A stretch of DNA of 26,889 bases, taken from positions 129,434 through 156,322 of the forward strand of contig NW_014577250.1 in NCBI RefSeq assembly GCF_000485595.1, in the 5' to 3' direction. This document shows, one piece after another, positions 16,928-26,889 of this stretch. A program made the position numbers and the translations under genes. This DNA comes from Priapulus caudatus. Its lineage: Eukaryota; Priapulida; Priapulimorpha; Priapulimorphida; Priapulidae. Below the pieces are notes generated by a model. That model ran no database searches. It was not told where the DNA came from and saw only the letters and a list, made by a program, of their open reading frames with translations. Position 1 is the stretch's first letter. Every line of letters begins with the position of its first letter.

Positions 16928-19430
16928 ATATATATATATATAAAGAGAGAGCGAGAGAGAGAGAGAAGCAAATCCCCACATCCATCAATTCGAGTAATCC
17001 GTTTTACGTAATAAAATACCAAAGAACAGCATTGAGCAAAAGACGGGGTGCCTAGACGTACGTATATATATATACGTAGCGGGTCTGCGTGAACGCGCAC
17101 ACGTGATCAGTGTGAAGCAAGGTGCTGGAGTGTGCAGGCACTGAGGGCGCCACCATCACGAGATCGTCTGCTAAGATTTGCAACAACCACATGCAGTTAT
17201 TACGCGTGCACCGGTGCAGCCGCTATAGTATGACTTTCCTAGTTTGTTCTTATCATCCATATATTTTGTCATCAGATAATCGCCTTTCAAGAATTTTGTA
17301 GCCTAGCAAACTTCGTAAATGACTAAAATCGCGTCCGATAACACCTAAACTACCTCGTTGTAAAAATTACCATCTATTGCCAACTTCAAAACGAAAGCCA
17401 CCAACTATTTTGTTACAGCGTATGCATATTCTGCTGGCACTGTTGTACTTCTGCTGTAGATGCCTAGCCGAATTTCACCTTAGAGTTTTTAAACTCTCTG
17501 TGTGGCTGCCATGATAACGTCACTCTCCTTGGCTGAGTGAAGTATCGTATATCGCATATCTGTACATATACCATACATAGCACATAGTTCCAACGCATCA
17601 CATCAATATAGAGTAAAATTATATGAATCACCAACTCTCCCTACCTGCATAACGCAAATTACAGTTGTTACCACTAACTACAGGGATATATAATATAGGA
17701 ACCACTTTGTATATGCTTTAACACACAAACACACGGGTGAGTGCAGGAGCTCGTGCTAATCTTGCGTCATCCCACACAAAGAAATAGACGCAGGAAATCG
17801 GTTTATAGCAGCTTTAAGAGATATGCACAGCAAAAAGTGTTCATGTATTATAAGTTATTAAAAAATAGGCATTTCACGATTAGAGCGGTGGGTGCATAGG
17901 GATGAATTAATTCTGAAATTAATCGGAATCTATCCGACCTTAAATACGTACACGCACTTTTGGTCAAATTGTTCAGCAGTAGCCAATGCAGGGAAAACAT
18001 CTAGTGATTACGGAACAAAACTAGGGATATATAAAAACGGGAACTAAAATGCGCGCGTAGCTAGCGTACACGGCGTTGAAAGCATTCATAGCTTCGTGAC
18101 TAGTCAACCTGAAGGACAGCCATGGAGGAACTTCACATACCCACCCGTTCACGTGACTGACACATTTCCCATCCTAAATGCATCAACTAGCTAACAGTGG
18201 AATCCATAGTGACATCACTGCCAGATTTTGAGACGATCAGATCGTAGCTTCGCCATACGATGTAACTCATTCGTGTGACATTACTATGAGGCACGCCAAG
18301 TTAAAAAAAAAAACAAGCTCAGGTGGCTTTCCACGACGCTGTGGTGCTCACTCCCTTACAACATCGCGGCATACGCATGCCATTTGCTGCGAGCATTTCC
18401 TCAGCGTGTATAAAAGAGAAAAAAGGAAATCTCTACATAACATAATCATCTTCACTGAATTCTCGACAGGGTCCTACCATTAGATACGAAGTTCGTGATA
18501 TTGGCATGCGCACGACAAAGCGTCAAGAATAAAAATGAATTCCTACAACCCTGCTCTGATGCTAGCTCGCATGTCTCATACACACGATAGTCAGTCACTG
18601 CAGAATTGACGACAAAAATATGCACGCGTGTGTCCACTCGAACCAACCACCGAACGAAACATTCCACACTTGCATGAGAATACACCAGAGAACATAGAAA
18701 CACCATGTCCCATTATAATATCACTTTGTCGCATACCTAAAAATCGAAAACTACTCGAGCAGAGCAATTACAAGACCATTGCCTTTCGCGCATAAAATAT
18801 CATGCTCTCTTTGCCATGGGTTCTCTCGCAAGAAGGCACCACGTACATACACAAAATACACAAGCTGGGATGGGGGAAAATGTTAGATATGTGCCGTGTA
18901 TGTAGAGGCGGCGTCTCGTAAGCATTGGTCTGCTTATAGGACAGGCAGCATACTGCATATACTACATATCGTTAGCTGCGACGACGGATGCAGAGTCAGG
19001 CAGCGTGTCGGGATAGGTGATGGGGGAAATCTAAATGCACACTTACTCTTTCCTTTTTTGCCGTGTTTTGTACTTTCTGCCACTGTGGGCACTACATGCA
19101 CGTCTGAACAAAAATAAGATTTACATGAAAAAAAACGAGCGTTCAACTTCGTTCTAAATGCTGACCTCAGGTGAGGTTTTCGATTTGCTATTATCATTTC
19201 TCTCATGCCTGCTTATTTCCTCAGAGTGATCTATTCTAAGATAAAAACCAATAAAATATAGAGTGCAGCTATTTTTTGCAACAATATGCCCCCATGTAAC
19301 CATACATATATACAAGTAACAAATCAATATAATTCATTATCAACACACTTGCTTACATACATTTTTAAGCATATATCCTAATTTCCTATCCCAATTCTCA
19401 TTGGTTAAGGTAACAACAACTTATGAACTT
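16928..19430. other. Long intron part, nothing recognised
   Basis: About 2.5 kb with short TA and GA runs (16926-16966, 17060-17080) but no exon-like RyR frame on either strand and no element with readable ends. Open frames here lack domains and codon-biased structure. Confidence 0.5.
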
Positions 19431-19434
19431 TTAC

Positions 19435-19499
19435 CTGAGGGTCTGATGGTAGGCACAGCGATGGAGATATCCCCCGGTTCACTGTCTGGTGATGTCATC
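19435..19499 (-). CDS. RyR: RyR exon: start of divergent linker
   Basis: This short exon (21 full codons) encodes a Ser/Pro-rich stretch beginning MTSPDSEPGD. Linker residues here are not conserved between phyla, so the assignment rests on splice phase (2 in, 1 out) and position. Acceptor ATTTACAG, donor TCAG/GTAAAA. It cannot be joined directly to the exon at 15114-15318, because the resulting frame stops after four codons. Confidence 0.82.
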
Positions 19500-19994
19500 C
19501 TGTAAATAAAGCACACAACAACAATTAGTGCGTAGACCAAACGGACGTAGTAATGCCAGAACCATTTGCCACAAGCAAACGCAAAAAGCATCTAAAACGT
19601 CTACCACAGAACCTGTTCATAGGTGTTCTATGGCTTGGAAAAGGTGTGTAAAAATGTCACCGTGTTGTATAAATGCTAAATTGAACAAAATTACAATGAA
19701 AATTTAAATTATTATTAGTGTTCCCGAATATCCATCACTGTAAAATATAATATCATAATTCATTTTGTCATTAGTTTTCGAGAAACTACAATATATGTGT
19801 AAAAAACAATGGTTTTTTCATTTGGATGAAACTGAAAATGTCTAGGTTTTATATTTTTTAATTACTTAAAAGTTATATTATTTAGTTTATGTTGATTTAA
19901 CTTTTGCAACACAAAGTTACAATTTACAATACCCAGCGACAAAGCATCTAGAATAACCACAATGGAAACAGGTGCAATGGCATCAGGTACTGAC

Positions 19995-20120
19995 CCAACG
20001 TTGGTGAAGATGGGTTGGCACTGTACTGGCACACTCAAACGCAAGAACTCCATCTTCGACTTGCCCTCCAGTGAGCCATAGGTCTTGTGAGCAACGTGCA
20101 TGATGGGTGGCGTGTCACTT
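19995..20120 (-). CDS. RyR: RyR exon: HKTYGS / LRLSVPVQC segment
   Basis: It encodes DTPPIMHVAHKTYGS and FLRLSVPVQC, matching DTPPCLRLAHRTWGS and FLRLSLPVQ in RyR1. The donor used must be GTTGG/GTCAGT: the alternative at GTCA/GTACCT would put a stop in the next exon. Acceptor TTCCACAG; 41 full codons, phase 2 in and out. Confidence 0.93.
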
Positions 20121-20533
20121 CTGTGGAAGAGAGAGTCCGATATTTAACAGACATGTTGAAAATAAGTACTATTTGCATAGACTGTTGCCAATAATCCAAG
20201 CACTGTACACCCAGCATATCCAAACACTGCACACTGTGCACCTGAAATCGTGCTATGTTTTGGAGTCAGGCAACGTTTTACCACCTGATACAAACTGATA
20301 CATGTAAAACAATAAAAAATACCACGCAATCCTTAGAAGAATGAATTAATGTAAACTACCCAGGAGTGTAACTTGCAATTCTATAAAAATAATAGTAAGT
20401 ACTGAAGAAAAACAATAATAGGCTTTTCAATTCTAATAAAAAATACATTTGAAAAATAGCAAATACGTCAAAAGCATAATAAATGCAAATACACAACATC
20501 CAAATACGATATAAACTCAACACTGTGACTCAC

Positions 20534-20638
20534 CCGGGTGGAATTCGCGTTATTTCAATCATCGTGTCAAGTTCGTTGATGGTCTGGAACAGGCCGAGCT
20601 CCTTGTTGTACCACATGATAATGTTGTTGGTCATGTTG
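20534..20638 (-). CDS. RyR: RyR exon: after SPRY2
   Basis: This exon corresponds to the family segment NMNRDVAMWFSKRLP; here NMTNNIIMWYNKELGLF, then IEITRIPPG. Acceptor CCTTGCAG, donor CCGG/GTGAGT; phase 2 in, phase 2 out, 34 full codons. Confidence 0.92.
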
Positions 20639-21159
20639 CTGCAAGGACAACATCAACAACTTTAGGTGCGGTCTAGTATGCCACATGAACTGTTTTAAAT
20701 AGCATGTAATCACATATATGTATCACATAACCTCATATCAGGTCAGGTTGGGTAGGTGGGAACAAGGGATGAATAACAACTAACACTTGTGTACAATACT
20801 GCTCTTCAACCCGGTAAATGCCAATCGAAATTAATGATATCAAATTACTGTACTGCAATCAATAACATTTTATGTAACGTTTTACCTATTGCTGACTTAC
20901 TGTATTTGACCGTGAATGATTCTAACACACAAACCACAGTGCAACGAAACTTTACTAATACATTCCTATGGCCATCATCAGCTAAATAATAGCCTAGGTT
21001 TATCTAGGGCATGTGAACTCTAGTAAATCTCATTATTGAGAAGGTTAACAAAAGGATTTGGCACAAATTCGCCAGTACAACCTCACTGCTAAGCGTTGAA
21101 AATTTTATTTCACTGCCAAATCCAGAATGAGGAAACAGGTTGTATGGGATTGAACTTAC

Positions 21160-21283
21160 ACACAGAATGGCTCGTATCCCTCCTGCAGGCCACACTGTGT
21201 GAAGAACTTCAACGTGTTCACATCCTGCCCCATGTTGAGCTTGCAAAGCTGTCCAGCACCAATGCTGAACGCTGGCACAAAAC
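21160..21283 (-). CDS. RyR: RyR exon: end of SPRY2
   Basis: The exon reads [18 protein letters not shown] and [16 protein letters not shown]. These match the conserved end of SPRY2 (GFVPICSLG, LNLGTD, CGLQEGFEPFAV). Acceptor TACTCCAG, donor GTGT/GTAAGT; phase 1 in, phase 2 out, 40 full codons. Confidence 0.96.
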
Positions 21284-21289
21284 CTGGAG

Positions 21290-21545
21290 TACACACGCAC
21301 ACACACACATATGAAACTAGACAGAGTGTACTCACGGAGAGTGCATACCTCCGCCAGCGACATACGCCATACGCCATACGACTCACGAACACACGAATAA
21401 GCCACGATATATGCCAGCGTACTGACATGTACACACTGGCTTGCTGGCTTGCTGCTCGCTCGCTCGTAGCAGCCGCTCGTTGCTGCTGCTCGCTCACATG
21501 TACATGCTCGCTGGCTCGCTGGCTGATGCGCTAATATCGATCGCG
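21290..21545. repeat. Low-complexity CA, GCTCGCTG and ACGC tracts
   Basis: A CA run adjoins the acceptor of the exon at 21160-21283, followed upstream by imperfect gctcgctggct repeats. No coding signal. Confidence 0.7.
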
Positions 21546-21838
21546 CTAACACACGAACACACGCACACGAGAGCAAAAACATAACCTCCTCCAACTCCGT
21601 TGGGTACAGGTAATAAGTTATATTATAAGTATGTGCGTGTACGTTACAGAGTGACTACGTGGTATCGACATGCACTTTTTCACGCAAAACTTTTGCCAAG
21701 ACGGAATCATGTTTTTTGTCGAATTGTTATCAAGTGTCTTCGCATGTATACTGAAATCGGACTGGTTCAGTTTACTTAATTTTCTTCAAATTCAGTTAAC
21801 GGCAAAGTGTCAGTGATTTATGGGCTTATACTAGGTTC

Positions 21839-22187
21839 TAGGGCTGTAACGATCCACCGAAATCGATTCGGATCGAGATTCTCTTCCCTCGATCCGATCC
21901 TCGATATTTTTCCCCGTATTTTTGATTCCACTTCGATACCACTTTTTTCCTCCAATAGATGGTTACTCAGTGACTGTGCAGTGTATATATACTCTCTAGA
22001 CTCTCTAGTCTATTCACCATTTAGTATTCATTGGCAATTTCTAATAATTTATTATTGCAAAATAATGAAAATATAAAAAATAAGATAACATTTCAATATT
22101 TTGGGAATCGAATCAAAGGAATCGAATCGAGAGGCTAATATCGAGAACCAGATCGAATCGAGAGGCTTGTGTATCATTACAGCCCTA
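21839..22187. mobile_element. hAT-like MITE with 8-bp target duplication
   Basis: The ends are TAGGGCTGTAACGAT and the inverted ATCATTACAGCCCTA, flanked by the identical octamer ctaggttc at 21831-21838 and 22188-22195. The interior has inverted blocks rich in cgaatcgaatc. Terminal sequence and an 8-bp duplication fit a non-autonomous hAT element. Confidence 0.88.
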
Positions 22188-22215
22188 CTAGGTTCTGCTA
22201 CGTTTCCATGCTTAC

Positions 22216-22296
22216 CAGCTTCTGGGATTTCGATATTAGAGAAGGCAGTCTCAGAGCCGCTGGAGTCCATCATGAGCTCACCGTTCAAGCTGAAAC
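22216..22296 (-). CDS. RyR: RyR exon: SPRY2, FSLNGE motif
   Basis: It encodes FSLNGELMMDSSGSETAF, nearly the family consensus FTLNGE-L-S-SGSETAF. Acceptor TTCTTAG, donor GCTG/GTAAGC; phase 1 in, phase 1 out, 26 full codons. A hAT-like MITE ends about 20 bp inside the following intron. Confidence 0.95.
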
Positions 22297-22482
22297 CTAA
22301 GAAATCAAGGTGAAAATCATGACAAATTATATTTACCCCCAACTAGCTACAGATAGAACTAGAAGAGTGATTCCACATACAACATAAGAAGCTAGAATCA
22401 CAAATGTACACGGTTTATAGCTATCAAACATACAGGCTATACCACTTCAAACCAAGTGTATGGAGTAAAAATAGCTACTTAC

Positions 22483-22579
22483 TGACAGTGCTGTCATGTA
22501 GATCTAGGAAAACTCCGATGACGTCCCCCACAGTCCACTTCTTGCCATATGGGTCACGCCCTTGGTGCCACTTGTTAGG
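22483..22579 (-). CDS. RyR: RyR exon: SPRY2, GDVIG motif
   Basis: The exon contains KWHQG and WTVGDVIGVFLDL, matching the SPRY2 signature WH-G and GDVVGCMIDL. Acceptor AATTCAG, donor GTCA/GTAAGT; phase 0 in, phase 1 out, 32 full codons. An array of ~76-bp repeats fills part of the intron between it and the preceding exon. Confidence 0.94.
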
Positions 22580-22962
22580 CTGAATTAAAGAAACATTTTG
22601 TTTTAATCAGCAGCACCTTGCATAAGAGGAGTACGTGTCAAGGCACTGACAGCCCATGCGAATGGGGGATTAGGCATAATTAATTGCGGAAGATTTTTTT
22701 TCAAATAGCATGACTTTGCATGACTTGCAGCACTCCCAGTTGCACACTCCCTGGACGTTATTCCCCACGGACTGTCCAGTATAAAAGTAGAAGTACATAA
22801 GAAGTACATAAGAAGTCATGGCAGTGATGCTCCATGTGACACCTAAATCTGACTGATAAAGAATTACCCATAGAACAGTCAAGATTTTAGCACAGCCTAC
22901 ACGTACGCTTATACCACTGTGACAGCGTAGACTAGTCACGTGTCTAATAGATTGTTGTTGAC

Positions 22963-23421
22963 TACCAGGAATCATTGCGAGGCTATAGTCTCGGTCTGCT
23001 ATCTGCAATACTCCTTTCTTTAATGATATCTGGTGATTTACCAGGGACCATTACGAGACTATAGTCTCGGTCTGCTATCTACAATACTCCATTCTTTAAT
23101 GATATCTGGTAATTTACCAGGGACCATTGTGAGGTTCTAGTCTCGGTCTGCTATCTACAATACTCCTTTTGTTAATGATATCTGGTAATTTACCAGGGAC
23201 CACTGTGAGGTTATAGTTTCGGTCTGCTATCTACAATACTCCTTTCTTTAATGATATCTGGTAATTTACCAGGGACCATTGTGAGGTTATAGTCTCGGTC
23301 TGCTATCTATACAATACTCCTTTCTTTAATGATATCTAGTGATTTACCAGGAACCAATGCGAGGTTATAGTCTCGGTCTTCTATGTACAATACATCTTTC
23401 ATTAATGCTATCTGGTGAGCA
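22963..23421. repeat. Minisatellite, ~76-bp unit, six copies
   Basis: Units start accaggga-c at 22963, 23040, 23116, 23192, 23268 and 23346 and contain tctcggtctgctatct and ctttaatgatatctgg. The last is incomplete. It lies in the intron within SPRY2. Confidence 0.93.
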
Positions 23422-23595
23422 TACAATGGATGCTACAAATATCCAGCGTGCATTGCACTTGCAAGTATGCAGGTGACAGCATACGTGTAGCAGATCAGAG
23501 GCTGTAGGCAACAGGTTTCGCATCAACGAGTTTCAAGATCCAGCTAACAGTTATATGGCATAGAGACTGCAGCGCATCTATGGGAGTAAACTTAC

Positions 23596-23716
23596 GAAAA
23601 AGCCGTCAAAGCCGTAGGAGAACTCGTCGTTGCCGATGGTCTTGTTGGGGGCATGGTCAGCGCTCACCCAGCCAAGCTTCATGAAACCAGTCGTCAGCAC
23701 TTCGAACTCGTAGTAC
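23596..23716 (-). CDS. RyR: RyR exon: SPRY2 beta strands
   Basis: The reading frame gives YYEFEVLTTGFMKLGWV and then a DGFF end, the classical SPRY pattern of a tyrosine-rich strand followed by a -GW- turn. It is preceded by TATAG and followed by TTTTTC/GTAAGT. Phase 2 in, phase 0 out, 40 full codons. Confidence 0.95.
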
Positions 23717-23890
23717 CTATACGACGCACACGTTGCAAACATACGTAAATCATCAAGGAAGCCATGCATTATATTATCAGCAGTGAATAACAATAGATTC
23801 TATCTATATAATCTATAATTTAATCTATAATTTATATAATTTATTATTATTCACTCCTGATATTATAGTATCTATATATATATATTTATA

Positions 23891-23951
23891 GTACATATAT
23901 TTATATCAAGAGTACATAATCTCCTATTATGTACTCTTGATATATATGTAC
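23891..23951. repeat. AT-rich perfect hairpin
   Basis: An 18-bp perfect inverted repeat (ATATCAAGAGTACATAAT) around a 5-base loop, extended by gtacatatat / atatatgtac outside. It could extrude as a cruciform; no terminator function is implied in a eukaryotic intron. Confidence 0.9.
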
Positions 23952-24166
23952 ATATAGATTACACAAATTCAGCACATAGCATGCTATTTTTGTCAGTTGG
24001 ACTAACAAAGATGGTAACGGTAACAGAGAAATCCTATTTGAAGAATTAAAATACAGTCAACTCTGTACAAAATATGGATTCATGTATGAACCACACGACA
24101 TACAACTTCAGCCCCTAAGATTGGCTAGGTTGAAGTAAATTTGCAAAAGCAAAACGCATAATTTAC

Positions 24167-24254
24167 CACTTTCCAGACATGACAGCGTACGTCTTCTGCC
24201 CCCTGTATGTTATCACAGCAGAGGTAATCTCCTCTATGTTCTGGCTTGACATGC
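24167..24254 (-). CDS. RyR: RyR exon: linker into SPRY2
   Basis: The exon ends with KTYAVMSGKW, which matches the family segment SYTVQSGRW at the first strand of SPRY2. The Trp codon is split across the next intron (TG/G). Acceptor GTGCTTAG, donor AGTG/GTAAAT; phase 1 in, phase 2 out, 28 full codons. Confidence 0.9.
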
Positions 24255-24654
24255 CTAAGCACACAAATACGAGCATCATGACACACAACAGAACATATAC
24301 AACACTTCACTAATTCATTTCCTTGACTTGACACGATTAACCTCACCATGTACTACACAGTTAAGTACAAACCTAAGCCGAGCAGCTTGGGTGCAATGGG
24401 GCACCTTGTTATCAAAGTGAAAAGAGCCAGATTTGTATGTGATCCAAGCATATTTACGAGCAAAGATTAACAATAAAACACAAGCAAAAAATGTACAAAT
24501 TATTGCAATATGCATACATAAAGGGCATGACAGACATCGAAGTGTAAATAATACCAATACATGTGGCATAATCAGTTAACTGAGAGATAAACTACGGGCA
24601 TCTAAGAATATAGGAGATAAGAGCTAGACTCTTTTGTGAAATCAGAAGGGTTAC

Positions 24655-24734
24655 CGCTATCAGCAACGTCAGGAGGTGAGTCCAAACCATAGCCATAGGC
24701 CATCAGTGTTCTGACAGTCTCAGATGCTGTGTCC
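24655..24734 (-). CDS. RyR: RyR exon: end of second RyR repeat
   Basis: The segment TVRTLMAYGYGLD corresponds to the helix that closes the RyR repeat in all family members (AVRTLLGYGYN in vertebrates). Acceptor TTTATAG, donor AGCG/GTAACC. It enters in phase 2 and leaves in phase 1, with 26 full codons. Confidence 0.92.
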
Positions 24735-25049
24735 CTATAAAATTTTGGTAAATATAAATAGCACTTGTGCATTATATACTTCACACATTTTATGGGATCA
24801 TCTCGCATCATTCCGTTTTCAAAGGTTTCACGATCACATACATTTTAAACAAATCGATAATTTTGTATTTTGACTGCCTGATATCCGCCATGTCGATGAA
24901 GTACTGACTGAGATTGATTACTTATATATAGTCACTTAAATAACAATAAAAATTCTGCACATAAATAAATCGGAAATATTGCCACTGTGCTATGATCACT
25001 ACACATATGATTGTGAGCGATTGCATGTATCAGGCTACTTCCAATGTAC

Positions 25050-25123
25050 CTGTTCTTTTTCTTGATGCTGTCATCGACCTTGTCATAAGGCACTAGATGG
25101 GGGCTTCTCTTCATTGTGTGGTC
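25050..25123 (-). CDS. RyR: RyR exon: middle of second RyR repeat
   Basis: The exon encodes 24 codons plus two bases with the core RSPHLVPYDKVDD, matching the repeat motif NPRLVPY-LLD. It starts in phase 0 after CTTTTAG and ends in phase 2 at ACAG/GTACAT, so it continues the previous exon without a break. It is one of the shortest exons in the gene. Confidence 0.92.
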
Positions 25124-25329
25124 CTAAAAGTAATACGAATGACATCAACAGTCGGCTACTATACCAGAAATATGCGTGAAATATAGCCACTTATTGCAAG
25201 GGCTGTTTAACTGTTTGAAGATGTGCATGACACATGAACACAATGATGACATCAATGCATGACAATCAATGAAGAAGAAGATGTGCATACACACAAGCAA
25301 ACTTGCTCATATGCCTGATAAATGTTGCG

Positions 25330-25640
25330 TATCAAAACGGCAAAGGATGCCACAAGGATGCATCGAACATGTGGAAGAATCCTACAATGATGTTGCAGTG
25401 GTATCAATAATGCATGATGTGAGCAATATCATGGATGCTACGGGGATGCTGACAAGTGTGACCAAGGGTTTGAGTGGGATCAAAGACCGTACAATGATGC
25501 TAGGAGCTGGACCCAGGATGCTGCAACCAAGAACAAGTATGCTACAAGGATGCTGTGACTTGGACCTGGTGGACAAGCACAAGGACTTGGTGTTATGTGT
25601 GCTACAAAGATGCATAAAAAATGTTACACGGATGATGTGA
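25330..25640. repeat. Degenerate minisatellite (ctacaaggatgc type)
   Basis: Loosely repeated units such as gatgctacggggatgc and tatgctacaaggatgc. A related unit (gatgctacgtggatgc) lies directly beside the donor at 25808. The open frames over this tract (Met-rich) are not considered genes. Confidence 0.6.
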
Positions 25641-25807
25641 TTGGTACCAAAACCATTGAAACAATTTTAGCACAACCAACGCTTCATCAGATTTTTTCTC
25701 CATGAAAAAGACTGTCTTCAGTACATGTATTTGTATTTGAATTACATGCAATAAAGATTTAATAATAATAATAACAATAATAATAATGATGCTACGTGGA
25801 TGCGTAC

Positions 25808-25967
25808 CTCCGACAGACCGTAGGTCCACTGCATCTGGATGTGATCGCGAGCCCACACGTTGTGTGTGTTATCAGCTAGCAGATCCACCAGCTTCTCCAT
25901 CTTCTCATTGAGCGGGATGTCTCTCATGTCGAGTGGCGTCGGCTTGTAGCCGTTGGCCATCAGGAAG
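25808..25967 (-). CDS. RyR: RyR exon: start of second RyR repeat
   Basis: This exon carries the first half of the second tandem RyR repeat (PF02026-type), with [13 protein letters not shown] and later HNVWARD and WTYG, all hallmark positions of the repeat. It enters in phase 1 after the acceptor CGTTCAG, encodes 53 full codons and leaves in phase 0 at the donor GAG/GTACGC. The first tandem repeat should lie to the right of the window. The intron on its right holds a large foldback element. Confidence 0.93.
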
Positions 25968-26152
25968 CTGAACGCCAATTAAGGTCAATTAGATGAACAG
26001 TTGCAGAAAAACAATCATTCATTGTATTTGTCATCTCTGAAAGATGGGTTTACAGGGAGATTCACTAAGTATGCCTTTATATTATTTCGCTTGTTTTTTA
26101 CCTGTTTTAAGCAACATTTCCACAATAATTATAATTACTGTGTATATATTAG

Positions 26153-26889
26153 ATATATATATATCAGAAGTAGATAATAGGGAAGGAGTGTGACTTCAAT
26201 AAACAAGGGAAATTCGTCATTTACTAGCCTTAGAATACCTACGATTTACTACGCGTAACTCAACCAACTTGAGCTCAAATCGTACACAGTACATTCGCCT
26301 AGCATCGTGCAAAATTGTTTCCTCGTATACAGCCGCAATCCGGAGATACAGACTAAAACCTGAAAAACTTGAAACAATAGGCAGCTACTAACGACTCTTT
26401 GCGCACTCTTGTGCCCACGGCGATGTGGTGTGGCTCGCTGGGAGATTGGGCATCGACGCAACACTCGGCGAGCTAATTTTTGACCCATTTACAGCTGGTA
26501 TGCCCCCCACGCACGCACGCCCACTGCAATCAGCAGCAGCTCCAGCTCCAATCTCCCAGCGAGCCACACCGCATCGCCGAGGGCGCAAGAGTGCGCAAGA
26601 GTCGTTAGTAGCTGCCTATTGTTTCAAGTTAGGCAGGTTATGGAGTCGATTTGCTGCCAACAGAATGGAGAATCGTGTCGTACGTTTTTGTCTGTATCTC
26701 CGGATTGCGGGTGTATATGAGGAAACAATTTCGCACAATGCTAGGCGAATGTACTGTGTACGATTTGAGCTCAAGTTGGTTGAGTTACGCGTAGTAAATC
26801 GTAGGTATTCTAAGGCTAGTAAATGACGAATTTCCCTTGTTTATTGAAGTCACACTCCTTCCCTATTATCTACTTCTGATATATATATA
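26153..26889. mobile_element. Large foldback element with ~300-bp arms
   Basis: Left arm 26153-26450 and right arm 26548-26889 are inverted copies (for example cagaagtagataataggg at 26165 and its complement near 26878), with one indel of about 45 bp. The spacer is about 100 bp. The outer ends run into TA microsatellites, so the boundary is uncertain and the right end may extend past the window. The open frames inside are palindrome by-products. It is either a foldback transposon or an assembly artefact. Confidence 0.8.

Larger units (their letters stand above)
928..25967 (-). other. RyR: Ryanodine receptor gene, central part (partial at both ends)
   Basis: This is the gene-level entry for the minus-strand exons listed separately. 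RyR is a homotetrameric ER/SR calcium-release channel of roughly 5,000 residues. The window encodes the cytoplasmic part from the second tandem RyR repeat through SPRY2, the divergent linker and SPRY3 into the solenoid, about residues 950-2150 in vertebrate numbering. The assignment rests on the collinear order of family motifs: [88 protein letters not shown] and HRVES. Splice phases agree at every junction from 25967 to 5534 except where an exon is inverted (15923-16164) and where one is probably in the gap at 10946. No frameshift is seen in those exons, so the gene looks functional. The pore and the N-terminal beta-trefoil domains lie outside the window. Confidence 0.95.

Noticed and set aside
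25269-25640. 123-residue Met-rich plus-strand frame
   Set aside because: It is a degenerate minisatellite in the intron; no domain and no splice-site support.
26425-26826. 133-residue plus-strand frame at the right edge
   Set aside because: It runs through both arms of a foldback palindrome and mirrors the opposite strand; no family resemblance.

Overview
The window is animal (metazoan) nuclear DNA: short exons with GT-AG introns, many small DNA transposons, mini- and microsatellites, and a short interstitial TTAGGG array. It holds the middle part of one gene, a ryanodine receptor (RyR), the intracellular calcium-release channel of the ER/SR. The gene runs on the minus strand, so its 5' side is at high coordinates. 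Protein similarity was judged from memory of RyR families. The divergence, small introns and element content suggest an invertebrate; I cannot assign a phylum.

Layout, reading the gene from right to left. 25967-24167: the second tandem RyR repeat. 24254-21160: SPRY2. 21160-19435: end of SPRY2 and the following linker. 19499-14617: the low-complexity divergent linker, rich in Ser, Lys and Gly. 14822-11488: SPRY3. 10480-5534: the start of the helical solenoid, with the motifs PLSAA, PQCP, IPEEDRC, RAAHILCGHVD, GPLRKGF, YILPLT, DPIGGS, LLVIGLLDDDD and RHRVES. Twenty-four minus-strand exons have splice sites that keep the frame from one exon to the next, apart from two places: one exon is on the wrong strand and one lies in an assembly gap. 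Left of 5534 only four weak exon candidates remain (3425-3533, 2449-2509, 1565-1607, 928-1009). The gene continues beyond both ends of the window.

The most striking observation concerns a 242-nt exon at 15923-16164, on the PLUS strand inside the 4.1-kb intron between two minus-strand RyR exons. Those neighbours cannot be spliced together directly: they would hit a stop within four codons. They need an exon of length 3n+2 that enters in phase 1 and leaves in phase 0, which is what the plus-strand exon provides. It is flanked by 45-bp repeats that form a large palindrome on one side. I read this as a local inversion of a RyR exon, either in the animal or in the assembly.

A second theme is that tandem repeats sit on splice junctions and contain copies of them: an 18-bp minisatellite made from the donor at 10291, a duplicated acceptor at 10480, a duplicated exon end at 6257, a tripled donor region at 14617, and a 66-bp minisatellite beside the candidate acceptor at 3533.

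Mobile elements with readable ends: a PIF/Harbinger element with a broken transposase (12798-14039, TTA duplication), two pogo/Tigger-like MITEs, a hAT-like MITE with an 8-bp duplication, a 204-bp MITE containing the TTAGGG array, and a large foldback element at the right edge.
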